Shown: positions 11,601 through 22,490 of the stretch, in pieces | How positions within the stretch are numbered: the first letter of the stretch is position 1 | How the letters are laid out: each line of letters opens with the position of its first letter | From: Vicia villosa | Taxonomy: Eukaryota; Streptophyta; Magnoliopsida; Fabales; Fabaceae | Assembly (NCBI RefSeq): GCF_029867415.1 | Contig: NW_026705156.1 | Location: 947,001 to 1,011,000, forward strand | Length of the DNA: 64,000 nucleotides | Direction of reading: 5' to 3' | Program-made: the position numbers and the translations under genes | Notes under the pieces: model-generated | The model's input: only the letters and a program-made list of their open reading frames with translations | The model's database searches: none | Told to the model about the DNA's origin: nothing

Positions 11601-11784
11601 GGGGACAACTTCACCACCCATCACAAAAAGTTGGGTAGTTTACTTTCAACCAATCACATGATGCCATTTAAGTTTAACACATTTAATTATTTATTGAATA
11701 CTACAATTGTTTGTTATTTTCAAAGCATTTTACATGGGAGGTAACCTTACCCAACTTTTTAAGTTGGGTAAATAAGAATTCACC
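11601..11784. mobile_element. Mutator-type MITE, 184 bp
   Basis: Perfect 9-bp direct repeats ATTTTTAAA flank it (11592-11600 and 11785-11793). The ends are imperfect inverted repeats: GGGGACAACTT on the left and the complement of GGTGAATTCTT on the right, with AAAAAGTTGGGTA stretches just inside both ends. A 9-bp duplication points to the Mutator superfamily. No coding capacity. Confidence 0.75.
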
Positions 11785-12067
11785 ATTTTTAAATCCAAAT
11801 TCAAATTCTCACTCATTTCAATGCATTTTTTTAGGTTTTAATTTCAATTTTTAAATTTTTTATATCGTAAACGCAATTAAATAATAACTACAATAATAAT
11901 TGTCAAGTTAATATTTAATTATAATTACAATTTATTACTTCTTTATTTTAGTGTGATTGCTTATAACATATTTTTATCATTAATACAAAAAAATTGAAAT
12001 TCTATTTTGAAATAAAAGATTTTTTTTTAAAGTTTTAGATTTTTATGAGAAAATTAATCTATTAGAA

Positions 12068-14293
12068 TCTATTAACAATATATAAAAGTTAAAGTACTTG
12101 GAAATTGGAAATTTCATGTATACTCTAATTGAGTTTAAGCTAAACTAATCTAATAATTAAGGGCAAATTAGTCTAATTGTTAAATACTCAAATAGTTGAT
12201 TGAAATCTTAATTTTGCTGACATGTCAAGATAATATTTTTTGTTGCTTTTTTAATACCTTTTTAATTTATTTTAATTACATCCATTATCCCACAAAATAA
12301 TCAAGGTTTTGGGCCAAAAAAATACTCATTAGTCTGCAGACCAATAAATATTAGCGTGAATAACTGTTATACACAGCATTCAAAGACATGCACAGAACTT
12401 CCCACACGTTTTTTCAAATTTTTTGTCATTACCTAAAGTTATTGATATCATTATCCTAACTTTATTTATTCCAAACAATTACAAATGCAGTGTCACTAAT
12501 AACAAATTTTCACATGCTAGGGATCTGAAAGGGAAGGGTTTAGAGAATACAAACCACAAATCTTTCAAATAATTAATAATATAATAATGGTCAAATTATC
12601 ATTTAATAAATGCAAATTTTCAATGTAGTTTTTTAAGTTTCAATTTCAATTTTTAATAGTTTAGATCTTAAATGCAATTAAATTATAACAACTATAATAA
12701 AGGTTAAAATATCATTTAATATTATAATTATAATTTATTACTTATTTATTTTAATGTGATATGTTTATAACATATATTGGTCCTTAGGTTTTTAATACTA
12801 CAAATTAGTTTTGTTTTAATCAATTATACAAATTTAAAATTAGAGATTCTTTTTTCGAAATAAAATATATTTTTTTAATGTTTTAGATTTTTATGAGAAA
12901 ATTAATAAGAATATGAAACACGTTTAAATTAAAAACATTATCATCTATTTTAAAAAGTTTGACCTCAATTATTGAACCAATTTATAAGTTATAGTTGGTG
13001 CTCATATTAAAATATTAAATTATAAAATTTAATATTTTTTAATCTTCTAAGTTATAAAAATACTAAAACAAAATAAAAATTTTAAACTAAATTGTGTTAT
13101 ATATTAGAAGTTAAAAAATTATTTTATCATAAATTAAAAGTAAGTGTTACTTTATTTTTTAATGTATATTGTTGATCCAATTTTTTTAAAACGACATTCT
13201 TTTTAAATACGGGAAAAGATGTATCTTGAATATAAACATTTTTATAAACGAAAAAAATCTATTTTTGATGCAAATATATTTTTATAAAGGGAAAAAAATT
13301 ATGGTTGATACAAATATTTTTAAATTAATCTACTTTTGATGCCAATATTTTTATAAAAGGGAATAAATTACAAATATTTTTATAAACGGGAAAAAGTAAA
13401 AGTCTGATGTTGATACAGTTAATTTTATAAACCGGAATAAATTACAAATATTTGTATAAACGGGAATAGTCAACTATTGATACAATTGATTTAATAAACG
13501 GAAATCCGTTACATATATTTTTATAAACGAAAATAAGTCTATTGTTGGTACAAATATTTTTATAAACGGGAATAAACTACAAATATTTTTATAAACAAAA
13601 AAATTATATTGTTGATACAATTTTTTTTATAAACGAAAAAAGACTATTGTTGATACAATTATTTTTATAAACGAAAATAAAAATCAAATAACTTTATAAA
13701 CGGGAAAAGTCTACTATTAATACAATTATATTTATAAACGTGAATAAGTTACAAATATTTTTATAAATGCGAAAAGTATATTGGTGATACAATTATTTTT
13801 ATAAGCGGAAACAAGTTACAAATATTTTAATAAACAAGTAAAATCGACTAATTATTTTTATAAAATTATTTTACCCATCGTTGGATCAAATAAGTGTTTT
13901 TATAAACGGGTTCTAAGTATTTTTATATTGGATCAAATAAGTATAGTGTTGTTATATTACTTTAATCAATGCAGAAAGGTTGCTACATATTTTTTGTTTA
14001 TATTTGTGATTATGTGAATGTTTATAACCCCTAAAACAAATTTAAAATCTGACAAATGACATATTGCGACGTGTAATTATTGTTTTAGTTAAAGAGCTAA
14101 AATTTGGATGTATTATTAGCTCTTAGATCGTTAACTATTATTTAACATACTACATGTTTAATTTTTATTCCAATAGTCATTCTATTAATATGTGTATTGT
14201 TTAAATATATACGGAATAACTTTATAAGATAGATCTTATCCACGTAATATTAAACCCAAACGACCCCGTGCGATAGCACGGGTATCCCGCTAG
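12068..14293 (+). mobile_element. Non-autonomous Helitron, 2.2 kb
   Basis: It begins TCTATTAACAAT after an A (12067) and ends CTAG before a T (14294). Nine bases before CTAG is a hairpin, CCCGTGC-GATA-GCACGGG. This is the classic Helitron signature with A/T target. No Rep/helicase ORF is present. The stretch just upstream of the element (about 11850-12060) is similar to 12650-12905 inside it, so this Helitron probably inserted into an older relative. Confidence 0.88.
13205..13925. repeat. Degenerate tandem array of ATAAACGGGAA motifs in the Helitron
   Basis: Two alternating short subunits recur: one with TTTTTATAAACGGGAA then AGTCTATTGTTGATACAA, the other with TTTTTATAAACGGGAATAA then GTTACAAATA. 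About 18-20 diverged subunits can be followed. The array ends about 350 bases before the 3' hairpin. Confidence 0.8.
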
Positions 14294-14759
14294 TTTTAAT
14301 AAAAAAAATGAGACTCCAAAAACTTACTATGATAAGAATTGAACCACTTCCTGCAATAAAGGTTGGATGCTACATATCCACTACGTTACTAATAACATTT
14401 CAATAAAGTTATGCTTTCGATTTAATATACTCATTAATTAATTTATTTAGAGGCCTTTTATATAGTTTGAAAAAGTGAGACCCAAGGCAAAGGCCTTGTT
14501 TGCCTTGTCTTTGGATTGGGCATGTTGATCTTGCGTGTACCGCTAATAGAGATATCAACTAAACCTTGCTTGTAACGTCAAATTTTAAAATTAACTTGTA
14601 GACTTAGACCGATTTCCGAATCCAAAAGGTCAAATCAAATTGACTCATGGTAATTTTCATAGGAAATGTGTCCTAACTAAGATAGATTCGACTAAACTCA
14701 GATAGACTATTCAACACCATTTACTTGTAAATTATGCACATTTTCACTCATCTCCAAAA
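14294..14759. other. Spacer with a repeat shared with 40980-41160
   Basis: About 14590-14755 matches 40985-41150, including a GACTATTCAACACCATTT stretch. No coding sequence seen. Confidence 0.5.
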
Positions 14760-15414
14760 CTGGTCATGATGCTAAAGTTTGTTACTACAGGCTTGCAGTT
14801 CAATCCACCAATGCTAATCAGTGGCATGCTCCAATGATTACAATGCCTTCTCCTTGGCATCAAGCTACTCCACCTCAATAGTTTCAAAATTAATGGGTAG
14901 CTCCTCCTTTAGCTTCATAGTGGCGTGCACCTTCTTTTGGATTACCTAGACTTGCATCTGCTCCTTATCCTTAATTTTTCAGACAAATAGACTCAGGCTT
15001 ATCTTGTAGGATCATAATTAGGTACCAGTCAAACTGCTGCATCTTTGTGGTATCTAAACTCAGGGGCGACAATCCATGTGACACACTCTGCAGATAACTT
15101 TCTGGACAATATTTCCACCTCATGTTCTGACCAAGTTGTTCTTGGCAACAGTCAAGGTCCGTCCGTCACATTTATTGGCAATAAGTTTTTTTCTCAATAT
15201 TCACACAAACCACATGTCACACTTACGCTGAAAAATTTGTTGCTAGTGCCTAAAATTACCAAGAAACTTATTCTAGTCAGCCAGTTTGCTATAGATAACC
15301 AAATGTATTTCGAGTTCCATTCTGATATATGCCTTGTCAAATTCATGATACTTATGAAGTCTTGTTACAAGGAGCTCTTGGAAATGATGGTCTCTCACTA
15401 TTACAAATAATATT
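14760..15414 (+). pseudogene. Decayed Ty1/copia gag-protease fragment
   Basis: A proline-rich stretch with in-frame stops (14800-15000) leads into an open frame (15045-15410) that reads like the copia protease segment: a W-x-x-SGAT-x-HVT pattern, LGN, then LKNLLLVPKITKKLI. The protease Asp of D-S-G is Asn here, so the active site is lost. Integrase and RT are missing. The Ogre element inserted about 65 bases downstream. Confidence 0.75.
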
Positions 15415-16014
15415 TTTTATGACGAAGCTTTCACCTAGAGCATGCTAAAAACCGAGAGTATAGGTCTTGGGAGCGCCATTGTTATACCCCAAAATTTGCC
15501 CGCATCTTTTTTCAAGAAAACTCCAATCTGAAAATTAAGAGTCTCATATAATCATGGATTTTTATTTCAAATATCCTGACATATGAAATACTTAGTTTTT
15601 AGAATTTTTCTTATACAGTAATTTGGCTTGCAGTTGAATTTATTCTTACGCAAACGCCAAATACTGTTTATTACTTCACACATGCTATTTATTTATTTAC
15701 AGATAAATAGTACTGACACAATTGGTACAGAGTTAAATCTTTTTGCAGGCGCAGAATCAAGAAACTCAGACTGTACTGGTAACAAGTAGATTATTATTAT
15801 CTTTTGTTTCCCACTAATTTTTGTACTATATTCCATTATTTTCAAAAATCTTTTCAAATCTCTTTTTCAAAAAATCAAATCCTAACTTTATTCTCTACAT
15901 CTCTCTTTTTCCCAACACTATCATACACTTTCTTTCAAATCTTACTTCCACTCAAATTTTCCTTTTTGTACGGAATCACATCATTCCCCAACGTCTCTAT
16001 CCTTCTTTCCACTC

Positions 16015-16022
16015 TATAAATA
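16015..16022 (+). promoter_or_regulatory. Ogre LTR TATA box
   Basis: TATAAATA in a pyrimidine-rich context; transcription would start about 16045-16055. The same box is at 32613-32620 in the 3' LTR. Confidence 0.7.
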
Positions 16023-16115
16023 CCTCTCATTTTTTCATAAAAATCTCACATCAAATTCTAATTCATCTCTCAAATTTCTACTTCATAAATCCATCCTTTC
16101 TTCTTCCCCGACAAA

Positions 16116-16283
16116 ATGGCGAAGCGGTGGGAAACATGTCTTCTTATGGTCATCACCATTGCTACGGTGATCATGTCTTTCTTCTGTCTACATAGCCCGG
16201 AACACTGTGGACCTGGGATGCTTATGCTCCCAATCATCTACATGTTACTATTTGTAGCATGGGTTATCAATCGTCATTTTTAA
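16116..16283 (+). CDS. 55-aa two-helix membrane peptide ORF in the Ogre 5' LTR
   Basis: This is the first ATG after the predicted transcription start, about 65 bases into the RNA and in strong plant context (ACAAAATGGCG). It opens 55 codons ending TAA. The peptide has a basic start (MAKRWE), a hydrophobic segment about residues 8-25, a short polar turn with HSPEHCGPG, a second hydrophobic segment about 35-51, and a basic end (NRHF). That is a helical-hairpin layout. It is unchanged in the 3' LTR. I recognise no family. Its position means ribosomes scanning the genomic RNA would meet it first; it could act as an upstream ORF, encode a membrane peptide, or be chance. Confidence 0.45.
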   Translation: MAKRWETCLLMVITIATVIMSFFCLHSPEHCGPGMLMLPIIYMLLFVAWVINRHF

Positions 16284-18443
16284 AATTTGCCGTATTTCTT
16301 ATTTCTTAAATGTACCGTTTATTCATACTGTTCAATATAGTATGTAATATTTGTACTGTCAGTATTAAATGTTGTACTATTTGTCATAATATTTCTTAAT
16401 TACTCAGATAATATTTTATGTGTTTTCTGCCAGTCAAATATTCATTTTTCTGTGCATTAAATGATTTTCAGGGTTATTATCGGTAATTTTGCCCGCATAC
16501 AGTAAATATTAGTTATTTATTATGTCTGTGTTTTTCTAACAAGTCATGTAAATAAACTTTCATTTTTCACATAAAACAAAAACAAAAACAACAAAAAAGA
16601 AAATTAGCTTTGACTGTTGATTTTCACTCTAACTGCTACGTCAATACCTGAACAGTCAGTTGACAGCCAAACTGCTGGCAGTACAATTCTCAGTGTTTTG
16701 TACCATCAATCAAATCAATCTTTCACAATTCAAAATTCCAAGATTTTTGTTCTAGAAGTCTTCTGAATATCACGCGATTAGCAGAGACTCAACACTGCAC
16801 AAAAATCAGGTACGTTTAACTGTCTCCTACATAAACAGTCCCTGACTAGGGTTTTCTTGTTTTTACAGGAGAAACAAGTTTTTGAGAGCTCAAATGGATT
16901 CCATGCACATCCATATATCTCAAAGTACCATCATACAAATTTTCAAACTTCAATTTACTCAGACGCACCGTCAGCAGCTCAAACAGTCAACAGACGACCC
17001 GTTTGACCAAAAAGTCAACAGACAGTCAAAAATGAAATTTTTTTGTCAAAGTCCATATTTTGTCAAAGGATTCATCATTTGATCATTGGATGATCATAAT
17101 TCATCAAGGAAAGATCAAAAATCAACAAAACCCTAAGATTCAAAATTAGGGTTTTTGCCTGAAAAGTCAACTCAACTTTGACTGGTCATAACTCTCTCAT
17201 CCTTCATCCAAAAAATTCAAACCAAAGCTCATTTTGAAGGAAATTCAATTATCTTTCAAATGCAATTGATCCCATGGTCATTGCATTCACCATTTGAAAA
17301 ATATGACCAAAGACATTACAGGTCATTTTCAAAGTCAACAAAAAGACACTTTTTTCAAAAGGACACACAAGGAGCATCAAAAATCATTTTGACATGAGAC
17401 CAAAGGCATTGGTTAGAGGACTCTTTGAGGTTTCCAAAAAGTGCAGGATCTCCTTCATATGAAAAAAATTGAGGGATTTACATCTTGTTGAAGTTGGCTA
17501 AATTTTGGGAAAATGCATGAAACCAACATTGCTCAAAAATGTATTTTTTCCAAATGGGGCCAAATTTTCATGGTTCAAACATCATTTCCATAATATTATG
17601 GGCCTCCCACGACCAAGACTAAGCCCATACCATTTTTATTCATTTTTTGCATAATTTTATCTTATTTTAAGATTAAATTAAAAGGAAAAATGAATGGATA
17701 ATGGTTAGCTTACAATCTAAGCATGACTCACCCAAGGAATCTCTGATTTTCGGCAGAGAATTGAAGAGCAAGGCAAGAGCATTGAAGAGAAGAAGACTTG
17801 GTCAATAATTCAAAGGTTTTTAATATAAAAAAAATCAAGAATTCCACAAAGGCAACTAGATGCTTCTTAGCTTCAATTCTAAGCACTCAATGCTTATATA
17901 TAGGCTACAATACTTCAGTAACAAGGGAGACCCGAATTAAGAACCATTCTATGCTTGTAAACACACTTGTGTCAATTTGAAATTTTGAAGGAAATTTAAA
18001 ATTCGAATTTTAAATTCCAGCTTGTTTAAACACAAACTAAGTATTCAAATACGTTCCTTGAACATCACTAAACATAACCAGATCAATTGCAAGCCTTGAA
18101 ACTCACTAAATCGAGCACTACAGGTCACGATTTGTCCAAACATAAATCAGTTCGTATTTGATCATACACGCATGCTTAGCAAGATGTAGACATATATTTG
18201 AGTTTGGTTTGATGTGTAGATCATTTCTGGAAACTTAATTGAAGTTTTAACACGTATACACGAAACTACCATTTTAGGGTTCTTCATCTCAAAATTAGGG
18301 TTTTCCAAATTAGGCAAAATTACAGGTTCAAACATGTCCCATTGAATTCGTATGAACCAGACGAATTCAACCATGGCATCGCGCCAGATTTATATCACGT
18401 TTTACTTGTATTCGCTATTTTTTGCAGGTGTAATAGGTGAGAG

Positions 18444-18477
18444 CTTTTACACCACCTGCAAACGCAAGGTGTAAAAG
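18444..18477 (+). other. Perfect 10-bp inverted repeat in LTR leader
   Basis: CTTTTACACC and GGTGTAAAAG are separated by 14 bases and could form an RNA hairpin. The same pair is preserved in the 3' LTR near 35040-35073. Confidence 0.55.
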
Positions 18478-20067
18478 GGTGGTTCTGAAGAAGAAGATGA
18501 TGCGTGGCTCCTCCCTATTGGCCAGAGCGCGCGCGTTTTTTTTAAAAATAACTTCTGATCCTGTGCTTTGCAGTCCACGCTTTTGTCATGTGTCTCAATT
18601 TAATCACCTTCTGATCCACTTGCCAGCTCATCCTACGTCCCTGACACGCTAGTCCATACCATGGACTCTCCAATCAACCACACCTGATCAGTATCCTTTT
18701 ATATTTTTATTTTTATTTTAATTTCTTTACAAAATTAATTAAAAATAGTTTTAAAAATCCAAAAAATACACAAAAAATATTTTTAGACTTCTAAAATAAT
18801 ATATTATTTTCTGAAATAAAAATATTTTATTTTTCTTCAAAATTTCAATATTTTGCATAATTAATTAGTATATATTTATATATTTGCTTTTTAATTATTC
18901 TAACCAATCAAAAAATCATAAAAAAATTGTTCTTTATGTTAAATATTGTTTATATATTATAAACTAATTTTGTACATATTTTGAATAATTTTCTCTTTAA
19001 GTTTTAATTATTTGTATAATTATTTGTATAATTGTGTATTAATTAACTTAAATCAATTTCAAATCAATTTCAAAAATTCCAAAAAAATTAGTTTTGTTTT
19101 AAAATTAATTGACAAATATTTTGTACATATTTTAAACTTAATTTCTAGGTTTAAATCTATTTTCATCTTCTTTTTTTTCTTCATTTTAATTTAATTAATC
19201 ATGCATTAATTATAATTAAAATAAATCATAAAAAAATTCAAAAACATGCCTTTTATTTTCCTTGCAATTTAAATTCCTAGATAAATGTATAGGATGTCAA
19301 ATTCATGTAAATAGGCTTAGTTTACATTTCCTGCACAATCGATGTAATAGCGTAGATTTACTTTCCGCACTTTACATTTCCGCATTTTAATTTCCCGCAT
19401 ATATAAACTGCGTGTATGTCAAAGATAAAATTGAACCGTTAGATCACTAACTTCAAAGATAAAATATCTGAATCCAAACACAATCACACTTGCACCTCTT
19501 AAGGTAATCCCTTCTCATTCTTTTCAAAATCAAAATCAAAATTCTACTGTTTCGAGTACAAAATCGAACCTTTTGGTTATATCCGGTGAAAGGATAGATT
19601 TTTAAAGGAAATAAGGATAAAGACCTTACAACTCAGGGTAGACCTCCTAGTTTGCTTGCTCAAATCAAAACAAACAAAATTCTCATACACTGTTGTTTTT
19701 CAAAACAAAACTTTCCAAAAAGACAATATTTTGTATACATCCAAACACGGATCATTACAAAGTTAACGTTCTTTTTCAAAACATCTTGCGAAAGATAAAC
19801 AAACATTTTGTATACATCCGCACAAGGATCATTACAAATTCAATTTACAAAGGTATTTGAAACCACATATGAGCATTCTAAAGCAATTGAAAAGTAATCG
19901 AAAAACAAGTGAGCTAAGCAAACTTAAGAGCCCATGGATAACCATGGATACAAAGGGTGCTAACACCTTCCCTTTGTATAACCTACCCCCTTACCCAGAA
20001 TTTCTTAAAGGTCTTTTTTCTGTTTCTTTTATAAACCTTTCCTTAATTGGATAAAATAAAAGGTCGG

Positions 20068-20078
20068 TGGCGACTCTG
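20068..20078 (+). other. PBS-like sequence inside the LTR
   Basis: TGGCGACTCTG is identical to the first 11 bases of the primer site at 20182, and lies 114 bases before it, inside the LTR. The 3' LTR has it at 36661-36671. Confidence 0.7.
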
Positions 20079-20177
20079 TGAATTTTCAAAAAAATGCGAA
20101 AGCATAAGCGATAAAAAAGAGTCAGTTCACGTATCTCTCCCGAACAGAGGTATGGCCCGATAAAACGGAGGTCCACA

Positions 20178-20856
20178 GAACTGGCGACTCTGCTGGGGAG
20201 ATACTTTCAAAAAACAAAATGTTTTCAAAAGGGGTTACCTTAAGAGAATAGACCACTTCGATGTTTTCAATTGTTTGACTTGATTACTCTATTTTTCAAA
20301 GGTTTGTTTGGGTATTTTGCTTGTGTGAAAGATTCTAACCCGAATCTCGAGATACCTTAAGTATATGACAATAGACCAAGGAAACTGTACGGCATGTACC
20401 GATGCGGTTGATCTGGTAGTCATCGTTAGTGCGATACTTTGGTTTATACTGATGTCCCTTGAAAACGATCAAGGAGTATATTAGGCTTCCGAAATGTCAT
20501 CAAACACTAATTTGTCTTAGAACCTTTTTTAGTTGAACTTGACTTGTGGCCTATTAAGTGGCTAGCTTTGAAATTGATCGAAGTTAGTTATCCTCGAGGA
20601 ATATTTTGATCGGCCGCTCGAGCGACGTATTAAGATGTTACTTCCAAGGATCATAGAACCCGAATACTATTCTAGGACAGGTTTTAACCAACTCAACTTC
20701 AGTGGGGAGGGTATCACCTATCAGCTCCATGCAAGCCTTTAAACCTAAGGCTATTGTTTGATTTGTTTTTGTGTGCCACATGTTTGCATCATAAGCATAT
20801 CATTTTCTCACAAAACACTTCAAGGATCGAAGAGTTTACCTTTGTTTTTGCAGGTA
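20178..20856 (+). other. Ogre primer-binding site and untranslated leader
   Basis: TGGCGACTCTGCTGGGGA at 20182-20199, four bases after the LTR, fits the tRNA-Arg primer site known for Ogre. The rest is untranslated leader. It ends with a pyrimidine-rich tract and GCAG four bases before the ORF1 ATG, a plausible splice acceptor. Confidence 0.75.
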
Positions 20857-22200
20857 ATGGCTCCCGCCACCAGAGATTACATTCGAATCAACATCTCAAC
20901 GGTACCATCTGAACTAAAAGACTTAGTGTCAGAATTCCCCAGGAATGTTCAATTCACCGAAAGGCATGGTCACCTACTTCATTTGGTTACCTCAAAATTT
21001 GAAGAAGACATGATACGAGTCCTGTTCCAGTTCTTTGACCCTGAACATCATTGCTTTACCTTTCCTGATTACCAGTTGGTACCCACTTTGGAAGAATTCT
21101 CTGAACTAATTGGATTGCCTGTTCGAAATCAATTACCTTTCACTGGTTTAGAAAGGATTCCAGAACCTGAAGTCATTGCTGCTGCTTTACATCTGCGAAA
21201 ATCAGAAATCAAGTCCAATTGGGAAACAAAGAGTGGAGTTAAGGGTTTGCTTGCCAAGTTCTTATTGGAAAAGGCTCGACTACTGCTAGAAAACAAAAGT
21301 TATCCAGCTTTTGAGGAGGTTATGGCCCTTTTGATCTATGGGTTGGTTTTATTCCCTAATCCCGACCAGTTCATAAGTGTACACATCATCAACCTTTTCC
21401 TAATCCGTAACCCGGTACCAACATTGCTGGGAGACATTCTACATTCTCTACACACTCGTACCATGAAGAAACGAGGAACTCTCATGTGCTGTATACCACT
21501 ACTGGCTAGGTGGTTTACATTTCATCTTCCCCGGCGAGTGTTGAGAAATGAACAAAGAATGCAATGGTCTCGCAGGATTATGTCTTTGTCTCATTCAGAT
21601 ATCCGGTGGAACAACTTCTTTCAAAGAGACATTACTATCATTGATCATTGTGGAGAGTACCCTAATGTGCCACTCCTTGGCATCAAAGGAGGCATCACTT
21701 ACAATCCCTCTTTAGCTCTACGCCAATTCGGATATGCAAGGAGCAACGGTCCTCATGACATGATTATCCGTGGCATTGTGTTTGATTACGAGAGTGATTC
21801 TCATAGACACCGACGAAGGTTCATACATGCATGAGACAGTGTCTATAGAATAGAAAGCAAAACTCTGGGGCAATGGAATTCTATCCCTATGGAACCTTAC
21901 CTCAGATGGGTCCGCACTCATGCTCAGAAACTCCTTATGCCATATCCCGCTGTTCTACCTGTGACCATTGAGCCAGAGGTCGAAGGATACGAACCTCAAG
22001 TTATTCTACACCCGGATATGCCAACTGACCTAGAAGAGTTGCAAAAATATTGGGTTCAACTCAAAGAGGAAAGAGACACTTTCAAAGCACACTGTCAAGA
22101 CTATGAGAGAAGGATATTGGAGCTCACCGGACAGCTTCAAGAAGAACAACAGATCAACACATTCCTAGGGGCAAAGAGAAAGCGTCCACGGGAGACCTGA
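20857..22200 (+). pseudogene. Ogre ORF1, one in-frame stop
   Basis: ORF1 lies upstream of gag in Ogre elements; its role is unknown. It starts MAPATRDYIRIN and stays in one frame to TGA at 22198-22200 (about 447 codons), interrupted by a TGA at 21832-21834. Immediately after that stop the same frame continues with coding character, so a single substitution is the likely cause. The N-terminal 320 residues have the leucine- and aromatic-rich pattern of plant mobile-domain-like proteins (FDPEHHCFTFPDYQLVPTLEEF-type motif around residue 70). The last about 60 residues are a charged coiled coil ending in a basic KRKRPRE tail, possibly nuclear. The upstream extension to 20758 lacks support. Confidence 0.75.
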
Positions 22201-22490
22201 AGGATCATTTATTTTATTTCTGTCTTGTAAGCCCAAATGAGGCAAAGAAAAAAAGAGAATAAATTGATTAACTAACGTTTGTTTCTTCTTTAACAAATCT
22301 AAACTCTAAGATCCTTGAAAACATTGCACACACATTTCACTTCATGCATTGCATATACATTTCATACATTGCATTCACATACATTGCATTCACATACATT
22401 GCATGCACATGGCATTCAGTCATACACATTACATAACAGGTTCTCATGACGAATTTCTCATCTCCTCGCTGTTTATTTCAGTCAGAAGAG
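22201..22490 (+). other. Spacer between ORF1 and gag with CATTGCATTCACATA repeats
   Basis: Short tandem CATTGCATTCACATA-type repeats fill 22330-22410. A TTTATTTCAG acceptor-like site lies at 22472-22481, ten bases before the proposed gag ATG. Confidence 0.6.

Larger units (their letters stand above)
15480..20177 (+). repeat. Ogre 5' LTR
   Basis: 4698 bp. It contains a TATA box at 16015, a small ORF at 16116, a possible short intron (CAG/GTACGT at 16810 to TTTTTACAG at 16868), a 10-bp hairpin at 18444-18477 and a PBS-like 11-mer at 20068. Other ORFs in it are short and without coding character. Confidence 0.95.

Noticed and set aside
15804..16195. 71- and 124-codon ORFs in the Ogre LTR
   Set aside because: They start before the TATA box and overlap the better-placed 55-codon ORF in other frames; low-complexity composition.
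18162..18374. Minus-strand 70-codon ORF in the LTR
   Set aside because: No family, no promoter, composition typical of chance.
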